This document shows positions 9,083 through 15,402 of a stretch of DNA of 15,402 nt, piece by piece. Under the pieces are notes generated by a model. That model was not told the DNA's origin and searched no databases. It was given only the letters and a program-made list of their open reading frames with translations. The position numbers were made by a program, and so were the translations under genes. The stretch spans positions 902 through 16,303 of the forward strand of contig DLGO01000096.1 in assembly GCA_002482725.1 (NCBI GenBank). Reading direction: 5' to 3'. This stretch comes from Bacteroidetes bacterium UBA7692. Its GTDB lineage: Bacteria > Bacteroidota > Bacteroidia > Chitinophagales > LD1. Position 1 is the first letter of the stretch. Every line of letters starts with the position of its first letter.

Positions 9083-9631
9083 TTATATCCTGCGCTTGAA
9101 ATAATAAACCCGCTCTGTGTACCAGCTGGTTTGGTTGCCATTGGGGTAACTGTGCACATAGCGAATAATGAGGTTTTCGTCGGACATCGCTATGAGGCTC
9201 CATGCACGGTTGAGCGGGTCTTCGCGCTCGAATATAGGAGGGAAGAAGCGCAGCACCTGCGCACTGTCTATCACCCTTCGGTTCAGCGCAAATGTGTCCA
9301 GCAGCGTTGCTGTGGTATAGGTTTCATCGGGCAGGGTGCTTATGTACCGTACATGATGGTTGATATGGCCATAAGGCACCATTTTTGTCCAGCCGAAGTC
9401 TTCATAGAATGACAGGCTCCACTTGTCTTGCAGGCCAACGCCCTGTAATGTCGGTTGGGGCAGCATGTTGCGTATGGAGTCTATCTGCCGCTGTAGCATG
9501 GCATTGCTATCGGTACTCTGTACCAGCTGCAGGCTGTGGTCCAGGGCAAAGCCCGGAAAGCGCACCGGCTGCGCAATAGCGCTTGTGCAAGCCAGTACAA
9601 CCAGTAAGATGATGCAGCATATACTTTTCAT
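9083..9631 (-). CDS. Small exported protein of unknown function, 182 residues (intact paralogue)
   Basis: The product starts with a signal peptide (MKSICCIILLVVLACTSAIA), best cleaved at AIA before QPV by signal peptidase I; the internal LAC is a second, weaker lipobox option. The mature part is about 160 residues: an N-terminal helix (about 35-55, with the repeated pattern of a short coiled segment), then a mixed beta region with DKWSLSFYEDF, VIDSAQVLRFF and SLIAMSDENLIIRYVHS, and a final ERVYYFKRRI. Residues DKW, YEDF, IDSA and YYF are shared with the neighbouring copy at 8520-9055, which marks them as the conserved core of this family. I do not recognise the family. It begins 17 bases after the helicase gene on the same strand, so co-transcription is likely, but nothing in the sequence links the protein to RNA metabolism. 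Confidence 0.75.
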   Translation of the reverse strand: MKSICCIILLVVLACTSAIAQPVRFPGFALDHSLQLVQSTDSNAMLQRQIDSIRNMLPQPTLQGVGLQDKWSLSFYEDFGWTKMVPYGHINHHVRYISTLPDETYTTATLLDTFALNRRVIDSAQVLRFFPPIFEREDPLNRAWSLIAMSDENLIIRYVHSYPNGNQTSWYTERVYYFKRRI

Positions 9632-9648
9632 ACTACTACCAATATCAG

Positions 9649-10965
9649 TTACTCCGATATATTGAACTTTACTTTCTTATTCTTGATCTTCTCCTCTTTT
9701 ATCTTGCGCAGCATGGTATCTATCTTATCGCTTTTTACAGCAGCATAAGCAGCATGGTCCAGCACCTCTATCTTGCCCAGGTCATCCTTTTCTATACCGC
9801 CTTTTTGTAGCAGGAAGCCCACTATATCCATCTTGTTTATCTTATCCTTTTTGCCACTGGCTATGTACAGCGTTTTCCATTCGCTGGCAGGCGGTATGCT
9901 GAAGTCTTCAGGCACATCTTCCTCTGTGGTAGGCTCGGTTACAAACTTTGGCAACCACTCTTCCTTATCCAGTATAAAGTAAGCCGTACCTCCCGCATTC
10001 ATCCTTGCCGTCCTGCCATTCCTGTGTATCAGGCTGTCTTCGGTAAATGGCAGCTGGTAATGGATGATGCTCTTTATTTCGGGTATATCCAGTCCACGTG
10101 CGGCCAGGTCGGTTGTTATCAGAACATTGGTAGTGCCATTGCGCAGCTTTATAATGGCCCTTTCCCTGTCTTGCTGCTCCATTTCGCCATGGTATATATC
10201 GTTGGCTACACCTACGTGCGTCAGGTGTGCGCTTAGGCGCTTTACGGCATCCCTGTGGTTGCAGAATACTATCTTGGCAGGTGCGCCCAGCTTGCTCAGC
10301 AGCAGCAGTAGGGTCTCTGTTTTATCTAGGTCTTTTACATGCACTGTTTTCAGTTCCAGCCCTGCGTTGGTTGGCTCCACATCATTAGTGTAGTCTATCT
10401 CTGCATAGCCGGGTTTCAACCGTACAAAGGATGGTATCTCCTCCATTTTGGTAGCGGAAGTCAGTATGCGCTTTTTTACATTGGCTACGGCATTTACTAT
10501 AAACGACATTTCGTCTTTGAAGCCCAGCTCCAGGCTCTTGTCAAACTCATCCAGCACCAGCGTCTGTACACTGCCCAGCGCAAAGTTCAGGTTCCTGATA
10601 TGGAAGGCTATTTTACCCGGTGTACCTACCAGCACTGCCGGAGGCTGCGCCAGGTTATTCTTCTCTATCCTTACCGAGTGCCCGCCATAGCAGCAGTTCA
10701 CTTTAAGGCCTGTTCCCATTTGCTTGAACACCTGCTCTATCTGCAGTGCCAGCTCGCGCGATGGCACCAGTATCAGTGCCTGTACGCCTTGCTTCTTTTC
10801 GTCCAGCAGTTGCAGCAGCGGCAGCAGAAAGGCCAGTGTTTTACCCGAGCCGGTAGGGGAGTGGAGTATCACATCACCGGGACCGGTAATGCTCTTCATC
10901 GCCTCTTCCTGCATTTCATTCAGCTTGTCTATTTTAAAGTTGGCCAGTATGTTATCGTATTTCAT
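9649..10965 (-). CDS. DbpA-type DEAD-box ATP-dependent RNA helicase, 438 residues
   Basis: This is an RNA helicase with a two-domain RecA core and a C-terminal DbpA RNA-binding domain. Members with this domain act on 23S rRNA during large-subunit assembly (family knowledge). Visible motifs, numbered from ATG 10965: Q-motif region 10-22, motif I SPTGSGKT 36-43, PSRELALQ 68-75, GTPGK 114-118, motif II as DEFD 139-142, SAT 170-172, IVFCNHR 232-238, TTDLAARGLDIP 284-295 and HRNGRTAR 314-321. The C-terminal domain (about 365-435) shows the typical TLYIASGKKDKINKMDIVGF start and a basic end. Motif II has Phe for Ala, and motif VI Ala for the usual Gly. A TTG at 10974 lies in frame, but MKYDNILANF is the natural start. 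Upstream, beyond a terminator, lies the transaldolase; downstream, two small exported proteins follow at short spacing. No clear promoter is seen in the 38 bases after that terminator. Confidence 0.9.
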   Translation of the reverse strand: MKYDNILANFKIDKLNEMQEEAMKSITGPGDVILHSPTGSGKTLAFLLPLLQLLDEKKQGVQALILVPSRELALQIEQVFKQMGTGLKVNCCYGGHSVRIEKNNLAQPPAVLVGTPGKIAFHIRNLNFALGSVQTLVLDEFDKSLELGFKDEMSFIVNAVANVKKRILTSATKMEEIPSFVRLKPGYAEIDYTNDVEPTNAGLELKTVHVKDLDKTETLLLLLSKLGAPAKIVFCNHRDAVKRLSAHLTHVGVANDIYHGEMEQQDRERAIIKLRNGTTNVLITTDLAARGLDIPEIKSIIHYQLPFTEDSLIHRNGRTARMNAGGTAYFILDKEEWLPKFVTEPTTEEDVPEDFSIPPASEWKTLYIASGKKDKINKMDIVGFLLQKGGIEKDDLGKIEVLDHAAYAAVKSDKIDTMLRKIKEEKIKNKKVKFNISE

Positions 10966-11003
10966 AAGTTTCAATTTGCTGAGTGAAAGAAGGAACCCCC
11001 TCC

Positions 11004-11030
11004 ATAAATAAAAAAGGCGCTTTTCGCGCC
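11004..11030 (-). terminator. Intrinsic terminator after the transaldolase gene
   Basis: On the minus strand, GGCGC (11030-11026), loop GAAAA and GCGCC (11020-11016) are followed by TTTTTTATTTAT. The perfect five-pair GC stem and T-tract lie 35-60 bases after the transaldolase stop at 11065 and just before the helicase start, so they separate the two transcription units. Confidence 0.82.
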
Positions 11031-11064
11031 CTCTCTATCTGTTTGATGTATAAGTCTGACTGTT

Positions 11065-11721
11065 TTATCCGTTTACTTTCTTGTAATCTTCCAGAAATTT
11101 CTCCAAGCCGATATCGGTAAGCGGATGGTTGAATAATGCTGTAATAGAAGACAACGGGCAGGTAGCTATGTCGGCTCCGGCTTCTGCACATTTTATGATG
11201 TGCAGGCCCGAGCGTATGCTCGCCGCCAATACCTCTGTGGTGTAGTTGTAGGTGCGGTATATGTGTACTATCTGCTCTATCAGTTGTACGCCATCCCAGC
11301 CGCTGTCGTCTATACGACCCAGGAATGGAGACACCATGCTTGCACCTGCTTTAGCAGCCAGCAAAGCTTGTCCTGCGCTAAACACAAGTGTGCAGTTGGT
11401 TTTTATGCCATTGTCCGTAAACCATTTTATGGCTTTTATACCGTCTTTGGTCATAGGCACTTTCACTATTATGTTTTTGTGCAGGGCAGCCAGTTTTTTA
11501 CCTTCTTCTACCATACCGTCAAAGTCGGTAGATATCACCTCTGCGCTCACTGGGCCATCTACTATATTGCAAATGGTAACGTAGTGCGCCAGTATGTTTT
11601 CCTGTCCTTTTATGCCTTCTTTGGCCATCAGGCTAGGGTTGGTGGTTACACCATCCAATACGCCCAGTTCTGCAGCTTCTTTTATCTGTGCCAGATTGGC
11701 TGTATCTATAAAAAATTTCAT
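11065..11721 (-). CDS. tal: Transaldolase (small TalC/Fsa-type), 218 residues
   Basis: It transfers a dihydroxyacetone unit between sugar phosphates in the non-oxidative pentose phosphate pathway, in the cytoplasm. The product is the short form of the family (about 215 residues, single TIM barrel). Visible features: MKFFIDTANLAQIKEA start, GVTTNPSL at 24-31, SAEVIS at 59-64, the Schiff-base lysine K87 in IIVKVPMT, SPFLGRIDD at 131-139 and AASIRS at 166-171. Small homologues are often named fructose-6-phosphate aldolase. Here, however, the position of FsaA Gln59 is Glu61 and that of FsaA Tyr131 is Phe133. Both are the transaldolase-type residues, so transaldolase is the better name. The gene starts 33 bases after the acyl-CoA dehydrogenase gene and ends before a strong terminator, which suggests a two-gene transcript. 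The two enzymes have no obvious shared pathway. Confidence 0.9.
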   Translation of the reverse strand: MKFFIDTANLAQIKEAAELGVLDGVTTNPSLMAKEGIKGQENILAHYVTICNIVDGPVSAEVISTDFDGMVEEGKKLAALHKNIIVKVPMTKDGIKAIKWFTDNGIKTNCTLVFSAGQALLAAKAGASMVSPFLGRIDDSGWDGVQLIEQIVHIYRTYNYTTEVLAASIRSGLHIIKCAEAGADIATCPLSSITALFNHPLTDIGLEKFLEDYKKVNG

Positions 11722-11754
11722 GGTAATCGTTGTTTTGTCTGTTCTCTTAAAATT

Positions 11755-12909
11755 TTAGTTGCCTTTTATGATCTCCCTCGAAATTACAAGCTTCTGTATT
11801 TCCGAAGTTCCCTCACCTATAGTGCATAGCTTGCAGTCGCGATAAAACTTCTCTGCAGGGAAATCTTTTGTGTACCCGTATCCGCCAAATATCTGTACTG
11901 CTTCGTTCGATGCATATACCGATACTTCCGATGCGTAGTATTTAGCATAAGCGCTCTGCTTGGTCAGTTTCCTGCCTTCGTTTTTCAGGAATGCTGCTTG
12001 GAACGTAAGCAACTCAGCCGCTTCTATCCTGGTAGCCATATCTGCCAGCTTAAATCCTATTGCCTGGAAGTTCGCTATCGGTTGGCCAAACTGGTGACGC
12101 TCCTTAGCATATTTTACAGATGCTTCGTAAGCGCCTTTCGCTATACCAAGGCTCAATGCCGCGATAGAGATCCTGCCGCCATCCAATATCTGCATCGCTT
12201 GCTGAAAACCCTTGCCTATTGCTTCAGGTCCACCGCATACGTTTTCGTCCGGTACAAAACAGTTGTCGAATATTACTTCTGCTGTTTCGCTGGCGCGCAT
12301 GCCCAGCTTGTTTTCTTTCTTGCCTGCTTTCAGTCCTGGTGTGCCGCGCTCTATGATAAATGCGGTCATGCCTTTTGTATCCAGCAACTCACCTGTACGC
12401 ACTATGGCAACAACTACATCGCTGCTTATACCGTGTGTTATCCAGCATTTGGTACCATTTAGCACCCATCCGCCATCTACTTTCTTCGCAGTGCACTGCA
12501 TACGCATCGCATCGCTGCCTGTGTTAGGCTCTGTCAATCCCCATGCGCCAAGCCATTCGCCTGTAGCCAGTTTTGGCAGGTATTTTTTCTTTTGCTCGGC
12601 AGTGCCGTGGTAGTATATGTGGCCTGTGCCAAGTGAGTTGTGTGCCGCTACAGACAAGCCTATAGAACCACACACTTTTGATATTTCTACTATAGCAGTT
12701 ACGTACTCAAAGTAGCTGAACCCGCTGCCACCATAAGCCTCAGGGATATAAACCCCCATCAAACCAAGCTCGCCAAGTTTGTGAAACAACTCCTTCGGAA
12801 AGTGTTGCGTCTCATCCCAGTCCATAAAATACGGGCGTATTTCACGCTCCGCAAAATCGCGCACTGTCTGCGCTATCATTTTCTGATTCTCGTTTAAGTC
12901 GAAGTTCAT
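11755..12909 (-). CDS. Acyl-CoA dehydrogenase, 384 residues (short/medium-chain type)
   Basis: This FAD flavoenzyme makes the first alpha,beta double bond in acyl-CoA oxidation, passing electrons to electron-transfer flavoprotein. Length and layout are typical: helical N-terminal domain (about 1-115), beta domain with GLTEPNTGSDA at 124-134 and NGTKCWITHG at 151-160, and a helical C-terminal domain. The C-terminal signature QIFGGYGYTKDFPAEKFYRD starts at 339. The catalytic base is Glu366 in IGEGTSEIQ, the position used by butyryl-, short-chain and medium-chain enzymes rather than that of isovaleryl- or long-chain enzymes. Substrate length cannot be set from sequence alone. The ATG at 12909 gives the standard MNFDLNENQKMI start. 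Upstream is the repeat-bearing gap, downstream the transaldolase. No convincing promoter is seen in the first 90 bases upstream. Confidence 0.92.
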   Translation of the reverse strand: MNFDLNENQKMIAQTVRDFAEREIRPYFMDWDETQHFPKELFHKLGELGLMGVYIPEAYGGSGFSYFEYVTAIVEISKVCGSIGLSVAAHNSLGTGHIYYHGTAEQKKKYLPKLATGEWLGAWGLTEPNTGSDAMRMQCTAKKVDGGWVLNGTKCWITHGISSDVVVAIVRTGELLDTKGMTAFIIERGTPGLKAGKKENKLGMRASETAEVIFDNCFVPDENVCGGPEAIGKGFQQAMQILDGGRISIAALSLGIAKGAYEASVKYAKERHQFGQPIANFQAIGFKLADMATRIEAAELLTFQAAFLKNEGRKLTKQSAYAKYYASEVSVYASNEAVQIFGGYGYTKDFPAEKFYRDCKLCTIGEGTSEIQKLVISREIIKGN

Positions 12910-13083
12910 ATTACTTTTTTAAGCGTGGCGAATATAGGCATATTGCCCTAAGTCACCACGGTTTTTATGCACCAAAACAGCTTACAAACAAGCCTTTATG
13001 TTAATTGTTGCTTTTCGTTTCTTATTCGCCATGTTTCAACCCACATGCCCTACTCCGCCTTGTAGGTATTTTTATTAACCTAT

Positions 13084-13437
13084 TGTCGGCTTTTGCAATT
13101 CCAACCTGTCGGTAAAATCACTACCTCCTTTCAACGTAGTCACCATATAAACCTTGTCGGTGAAAAATACCTGTTGGCTGTCGGTACTTTTGTTCAACCG
13201 CTGTCGGCTTTTTGAAACCAAACCTGTCGGTAAAATTACTACCTCTTTTCAGCGTAGCTACCGTATAAAACCCTGTCGGTAAGAAATAGCTGTCCGGCTG
13301 TCGGTACTTTTATCTCACCTGCTGTCGGCTTTTTCGCTCCCAACCTGTCGGTAAAATCACTACCTCTTTTCAACGTAACCACAGTATAAAACCTGTCGGT
13401 AAAAAATCAACTGCCGCTGTCGGTATCTTTTTGTCGG
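13084..13437. repeat. Tandem array: three 118-121-base units with thirteen TGTCGG motifs
   Basis: TGTCGG occurs, always on the plus strand, starting at 13084, 13107, 13155, 13179, 13202, 13225, 13274, 13299, 13323, 13346, 13394, 13418 and 13432. Spacing is 23-25 or 48-49 bases except the last (14), so the motifs sit on a register of about 24. They form three larger units beginning at 13084, 13202 and 13323, each with five slots, the third slot lacking the motif and holding TTTCAACGTAG or a close variant. Within a unit, contexts recur in order: TGTCGGCTTTT, AACCTGTCGGTAAAAT-ACTACCTC, TTGTCGGTGA or CTGTCGGTAA, and GCTGTCGGTA. Unit lengths are not multiples of three, so this is not a protein repeat. 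Function is unknown; clustered binding sites or a repeated non-coding element are possible. Confidence 0.85.
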
Positions 13438-13460
13438 TATATCTCTCGGGATCAAGTCTT

Positions 13461-13479
13461 TTTGCCATGGCATGGCAAA
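13461..13479. promoter_or_regulatory. 19-base perfect palindrome, candidate operator
   Basis: TTTGCCATG and CATGGCAAA flank a single central G with no mismatch. The site lies 24 bases after the last TGTCGG of the repeat array and 166 bases before the proposed start at 13646. Its symmetry and length suit a dimeric regulator. There is no loop, so a terminator is unlikely. The regulator cannot be named. Confidence 0.45.
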
Positions 13480-13645
13480 TTCTGTTTTTAGGCTCATAAT
13501 GGGTCGCTGGTTAAGCATCACAATTATAATCTTCACAAAAATAGAACCCAAATTCTTTCTCTTAATGTTTATTAAAGCTATGAAATGTTTTTATCCTCTT
13601 GCCCCATCCAAAAGAATCATTTGCTTTGCCCGACTTAATTCTGCA
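13480..13645 (+). other. AT-rich leader of the 13646 gene
   Basis: This stretch is open in the frame of the following gene as far back as 13472, but the encoded residues look unlike a protein start and the composition is more AT-rich than the gene. I see no convincing TAnnTTTG promoter, riboswitch or other RNA structure. A short inverted repeat, TTAAT-gttt-ATTAA, lies near 13563-13576. Confidence 0.4.
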
Positions 13646-15055
13646 ATGAAAGGTATATCAGAAAATAGTGGTTTTAAAAGGCGCAACGTACTGATCATAG
13701 GCGTGCTGGGGTACCTGGCGCTTATGGTATTGGCCATGTTGCTGTACAAGGAGCGGACGGTTTTCGTAGATATAGCCTTCCACATGTTTTGTATAGTAAA
13801 CGAAAGCAAGTTTGCCATTCAGAACCACCGCTTCGGCGCAGTGGTTACGCAGGTATTTCCGGTGGTTGCTTCCTGGCTGGATCTGTCTTTAAAGGATGTT
13901 GCCATCATCTACTCTACTGGCTTTATCATTTGGTTTTTCTCGGTTTTCCTCGTTATCATAGGCTGGTTCCGCAATGCGCGCCTGGCATTGGGGCTATTGC
14001 TGTTCAATACCCTCATGGTTACGCATACCTTCTATTGGGCACAGTCGGAGCTACCACAGGGTATGGGCTTCATGGTCTTTCATTTTGGGCTGTTGCTTTA
14101 TATGGCTCAGCGCGATAGCGTGCCATGGTACCTTTGGCTGCTTGGTATTTCTTCTACTGGCTTCGTTATCTTTTTCCATCCGCTCTCGCTCTTTGCGTTC
14201 GTATTTATGATTGCATTTTTTGCGCTGTCCTACCTTTCCAGGTGGCGATTTTTTGCAGTAGCTTTTGGTGCTTACCTGTTTTTCTATGCGCTGAAGCACT
14301 TCCTGCTGCCTACCCCATACGAAAGCGGTGCTATGGGTGGCCTCAATAACTTCATTACCCTGTTCCCGAACTATTTTACCATACAGTCCAATAAGAATTT
14401 GCTGAGGTACTTTGTCTCCGATTATTACTTTATTCCACTGCTGCTTATAGCCATAGTAGCCTTTTACATTCGAGCCAAACAGTTCCTTAAGCTTGCTTTG
14501 GTATTGTCCTTCTTCTTCGGCTATATACTTATTGTCAATGTATCCTATGCTCAGGGTGCGCACCATTTTTATATAGAGAACCAATACCTTATTTTCTCGG
14601 TATTTATCATTATTCCATTTGTGTTCGATGTGCTGCCTGCTGTGCGAAGAGAATGGGTAGCCGCAGGTATTGTTTCCTGCATAGTGCTGGCTGGTATTGC
14701 CCGCATCTGGAGCACTCATCAGCTATATACCAACCGCCTTGTTTGGGAGCGGCAGTTGCTGGCTAAAACCGCCACCCTGCCCAACAAAAAGCTGATAGTA
14801 CCCATTCAGTATGTACCTATGGATACCATGATTATGACCTGGGGCAGCCCCTACGAGTTTTGGCTGCTGTCTACCCTGGAGCTGCCCGAAACCCGCTCTG
14901 TGATAATAGAGGAGTACGAGGGCCAGTTCGATGCTAAAAAGGATTGTAGGGACTGCATCATATCCATGTGGTGGGAAAACGGCTACGATGGGTTGAATCC
15001 AAGGTACTTCGTTATGAAAGATACTACTGCCTATGCCAGGTACACCGGACAATAG
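13646..15055 (+). CDS. Polytopic membrane protein, about 11 segments, possibly GT-C-like; 469 residues
   Basis: The product is an inner-membrane protein I cannot assign with confidence. From ATG 13646 it starts MKGISENSGFKRRN, then a first helix at about 14-34. A loop of about 50 residues follows with an early acidic residue (D42 in FVDIAFHM) and H61-R62. Hydrophobic segments recur at about 86-107, 111-125, 138-153, 161-178, 182-197, 202-217, 262-276, 282-299, 313-332 and 335-352. A soluble C-terminal part of about 115 residues ends the chain (DAKKDCRDC, WWENGYDG). A long first loop with an acidic residue after helix one, plus many helices and a soluble tail, recalls GT-C glycosyltransferases; this is inference only. 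The frame is open from an ATG at 13472, but those 58 extra codons are AT-rich and overlap the palindrome, so 13646 is preferred. It converges on the hydrolase gene with 4 bases between stops. Confidence 0.72.
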   Translation: MKGISENSGFKRRNVLIIGVLGYLALMVLAMLLYKERTVFVDIAFHMFCIVNESKFAIQNHRFGAVVTQVFPVVASWLDLSLKDVAIIYSTGFIIWFFSVFLVIIGWFRNARLALGLLLFNTLMVTHTFYWAQSELPQGMGFMVFHFGLLLYMAQRDSVPWYLWLLGISSTGFVIFFHPLSLFAFVFMIAFFALSYLSRWRFFAVAFGAYLFFYALKHFLLPTPYESGAMGGLNNFITLFPNYFTIQSNKNLLRYFVSDYYFIPLLLIAIVAFYIRAKQFLKLALVLSFFFGYILIVNVSYAQGAHHFYIENQYLIFSVFIIIPFVFDVLPAVRREWVAAGIVSCIVLAGIARIWSTHQLYTNRLVWERQLLAKTATLPNKKLIVPIQYVPMDTMIMTWGSPYEFWLLSTLELPETRSVIIEEYEGQFDAKKDCRDCIISMWWENGYDGLNPRYFVMKDTTAYARYTGQ

Positions 15056-15059
15056 GTAA

Positions 15060-15402
15060 TTATCTCAAAAACCGTAGTACATCTGCGGCAGACTTCTCCG
15101 GTACGGTCTCCTGTGGTACGTGCCCTACATTGGGGTATATAATTATTCTGGAGTCCGGTATCTTCTTGAAGTGTTCAGCCTCTCCCACATTTATCAGCAC
15201 GTCCTTATCGCCCCACAGTATCAGGGTCGGCGCTTTTATGGCTGCCAGCTCCTTTTCGTCAAACGATTTCAGGTAGGTAGCCCTTTGCACAAAGGCTTCC
15301 CTGTTTCCTTCCCTTCGGTTCAGGTCTGTGTACATGGCTATTTTTTGTGCGGTAGACCGCGTGGTATCGCCAAATACATCTACTACTGTTTTATCTACTA
15401 TG
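15060..15402 (-). CDS. Alpha/beta hydrolase, C-terminal part (5' end outside window)
   Basis: The minus-strand frame is open from the window edge to TAA at 15060-15062, about 114 residues. It shows the end of an alpha/beta-hydrolase fold: a helical cap-type stretch (REAFVQRATYLKSFDEKEL), then strand 6, APTLILWGDKDVLIN, whose second Asp is the usual catalytic acid. Strand 8 follows with the catalytic His in NVGHVPQETVPEKS, then a final helix, AADVLRFLR. The nucleophile elbow (G-x-S-x-G) and oxyanion region are upstream, beyond the window, so the substrate is unknown. Candidates include esterases, C-C hydrolases and epoxide-hydrolase-like proteins. An ATG at 15335 is internal, not the start. 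The stop lies 4 bases from the stop of the convergent membrane-protein gene. Confidence 0.85.
   Translation of the reverse strand, partial: IVDKTVVDVFGDTTRSTAQKIAMYTDLNRREGNREAFVQRATYLKSFDEKELAAIKAPTLILWGDKDVLINVGEAEHFKKIPDSRIIIYPNVGHVPQETVPEKSAADVLRFLR

Noticed and set aside
10952..11191. A 79-codon minus-strand open frame between the helicase and transaldolase genes
   Set aside because: It overlaps the transaldolase gene in another frame, crosses the terminator and has no recognisable sequence.
11200..11829. A 209-codon plus-strand open frame opposite the transaldolase and the end of the acyl-CoA dehydrogenase
   Set aside because: Antisense to two unambiguous enzymes; the Tyr/Phe/Cys-rich translation is a complement artefact.
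13084..13437. The repeat array read as a CRISPR locus
   Set aside because: There is no identical repeat of 23-47 bases alternating with unique spacers; the between-motif sequence is itself repeated in each unit, and no cas gene is near.
14051..14719. A 222-codon minus-strand open frame inside the membrane-protein gene
   Set aside because: Antisense to a clear membrane protein; its Lys/Gln-rich product reflects the complement of hydrophobic codons and shows no domain.

Overview
The window reads as chromosomal DNA of a Bacteroidota bacterium, most likely from the Chitinophagales. The grounds are the many ATA (Ile) codons, start sites without clear Shine-Dalgarno sequences, and a TamB gene followed directly by a lipid-anchored BamA/TamA-type barrel gene (TamL), an arrangement known from this phylum. 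The closest genus cannot be named from the sequence alone. Base composition is intermediate; the intergenic stretch near 13.0-13.6 kb and one small gene near 8.6-9.0 kb are visibly more AT-rich. No tRNA, rRNA, insertion sequence, CRISPR array or phage gene was seen.

Layout. (1) 1-7141, minus strand: tamB (1691 codons) followed by tamL, whose 3' end lies outside the window. Together they form an envelope module linking the inner and outer membranes. (2) 7243-7692, minus: a small protein of unknown function upstream of tamB. (3) 7811-8515, plus: a five-segment membrane protein with a soluble C-terminal tail. (4) 8520-10965, minus: a DbpA-type DEAD-box (here DEFD) RNA helicase followed by two small exported proteins that are paralogues of each other. 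The distal copy is broken by a one-base frameshift in a run of six G. (5) 11004-12909, minus: an acyl-CoA dehydrogenase and a transaldolase, probably co-transcribed and closed by a clear intrinsic terminator. (6) 12910-13645: a 736-base gap holding a three-unit tandem array with thirteen TGTCGG motifs, all in one direction, and a 19-base perfect palindrome. (7) 13646-15055, plus: a polytopic membrane protein, possibly GT-C-like. (8) 15060-15402, minus: the C-terminal end of an alpha/beta hydrolase that enters from beyond the window.

Most of the window is ordinary housekeeping and envelope biology. The parts worth a second look are the repeat array with its neighbouring palindrome, and the frameshifted paralogue, whose reconstructed 178-residue product closely matches its neighbour in length and in conserved blocks. 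No complete defence or other novel multi-gene system is evident.
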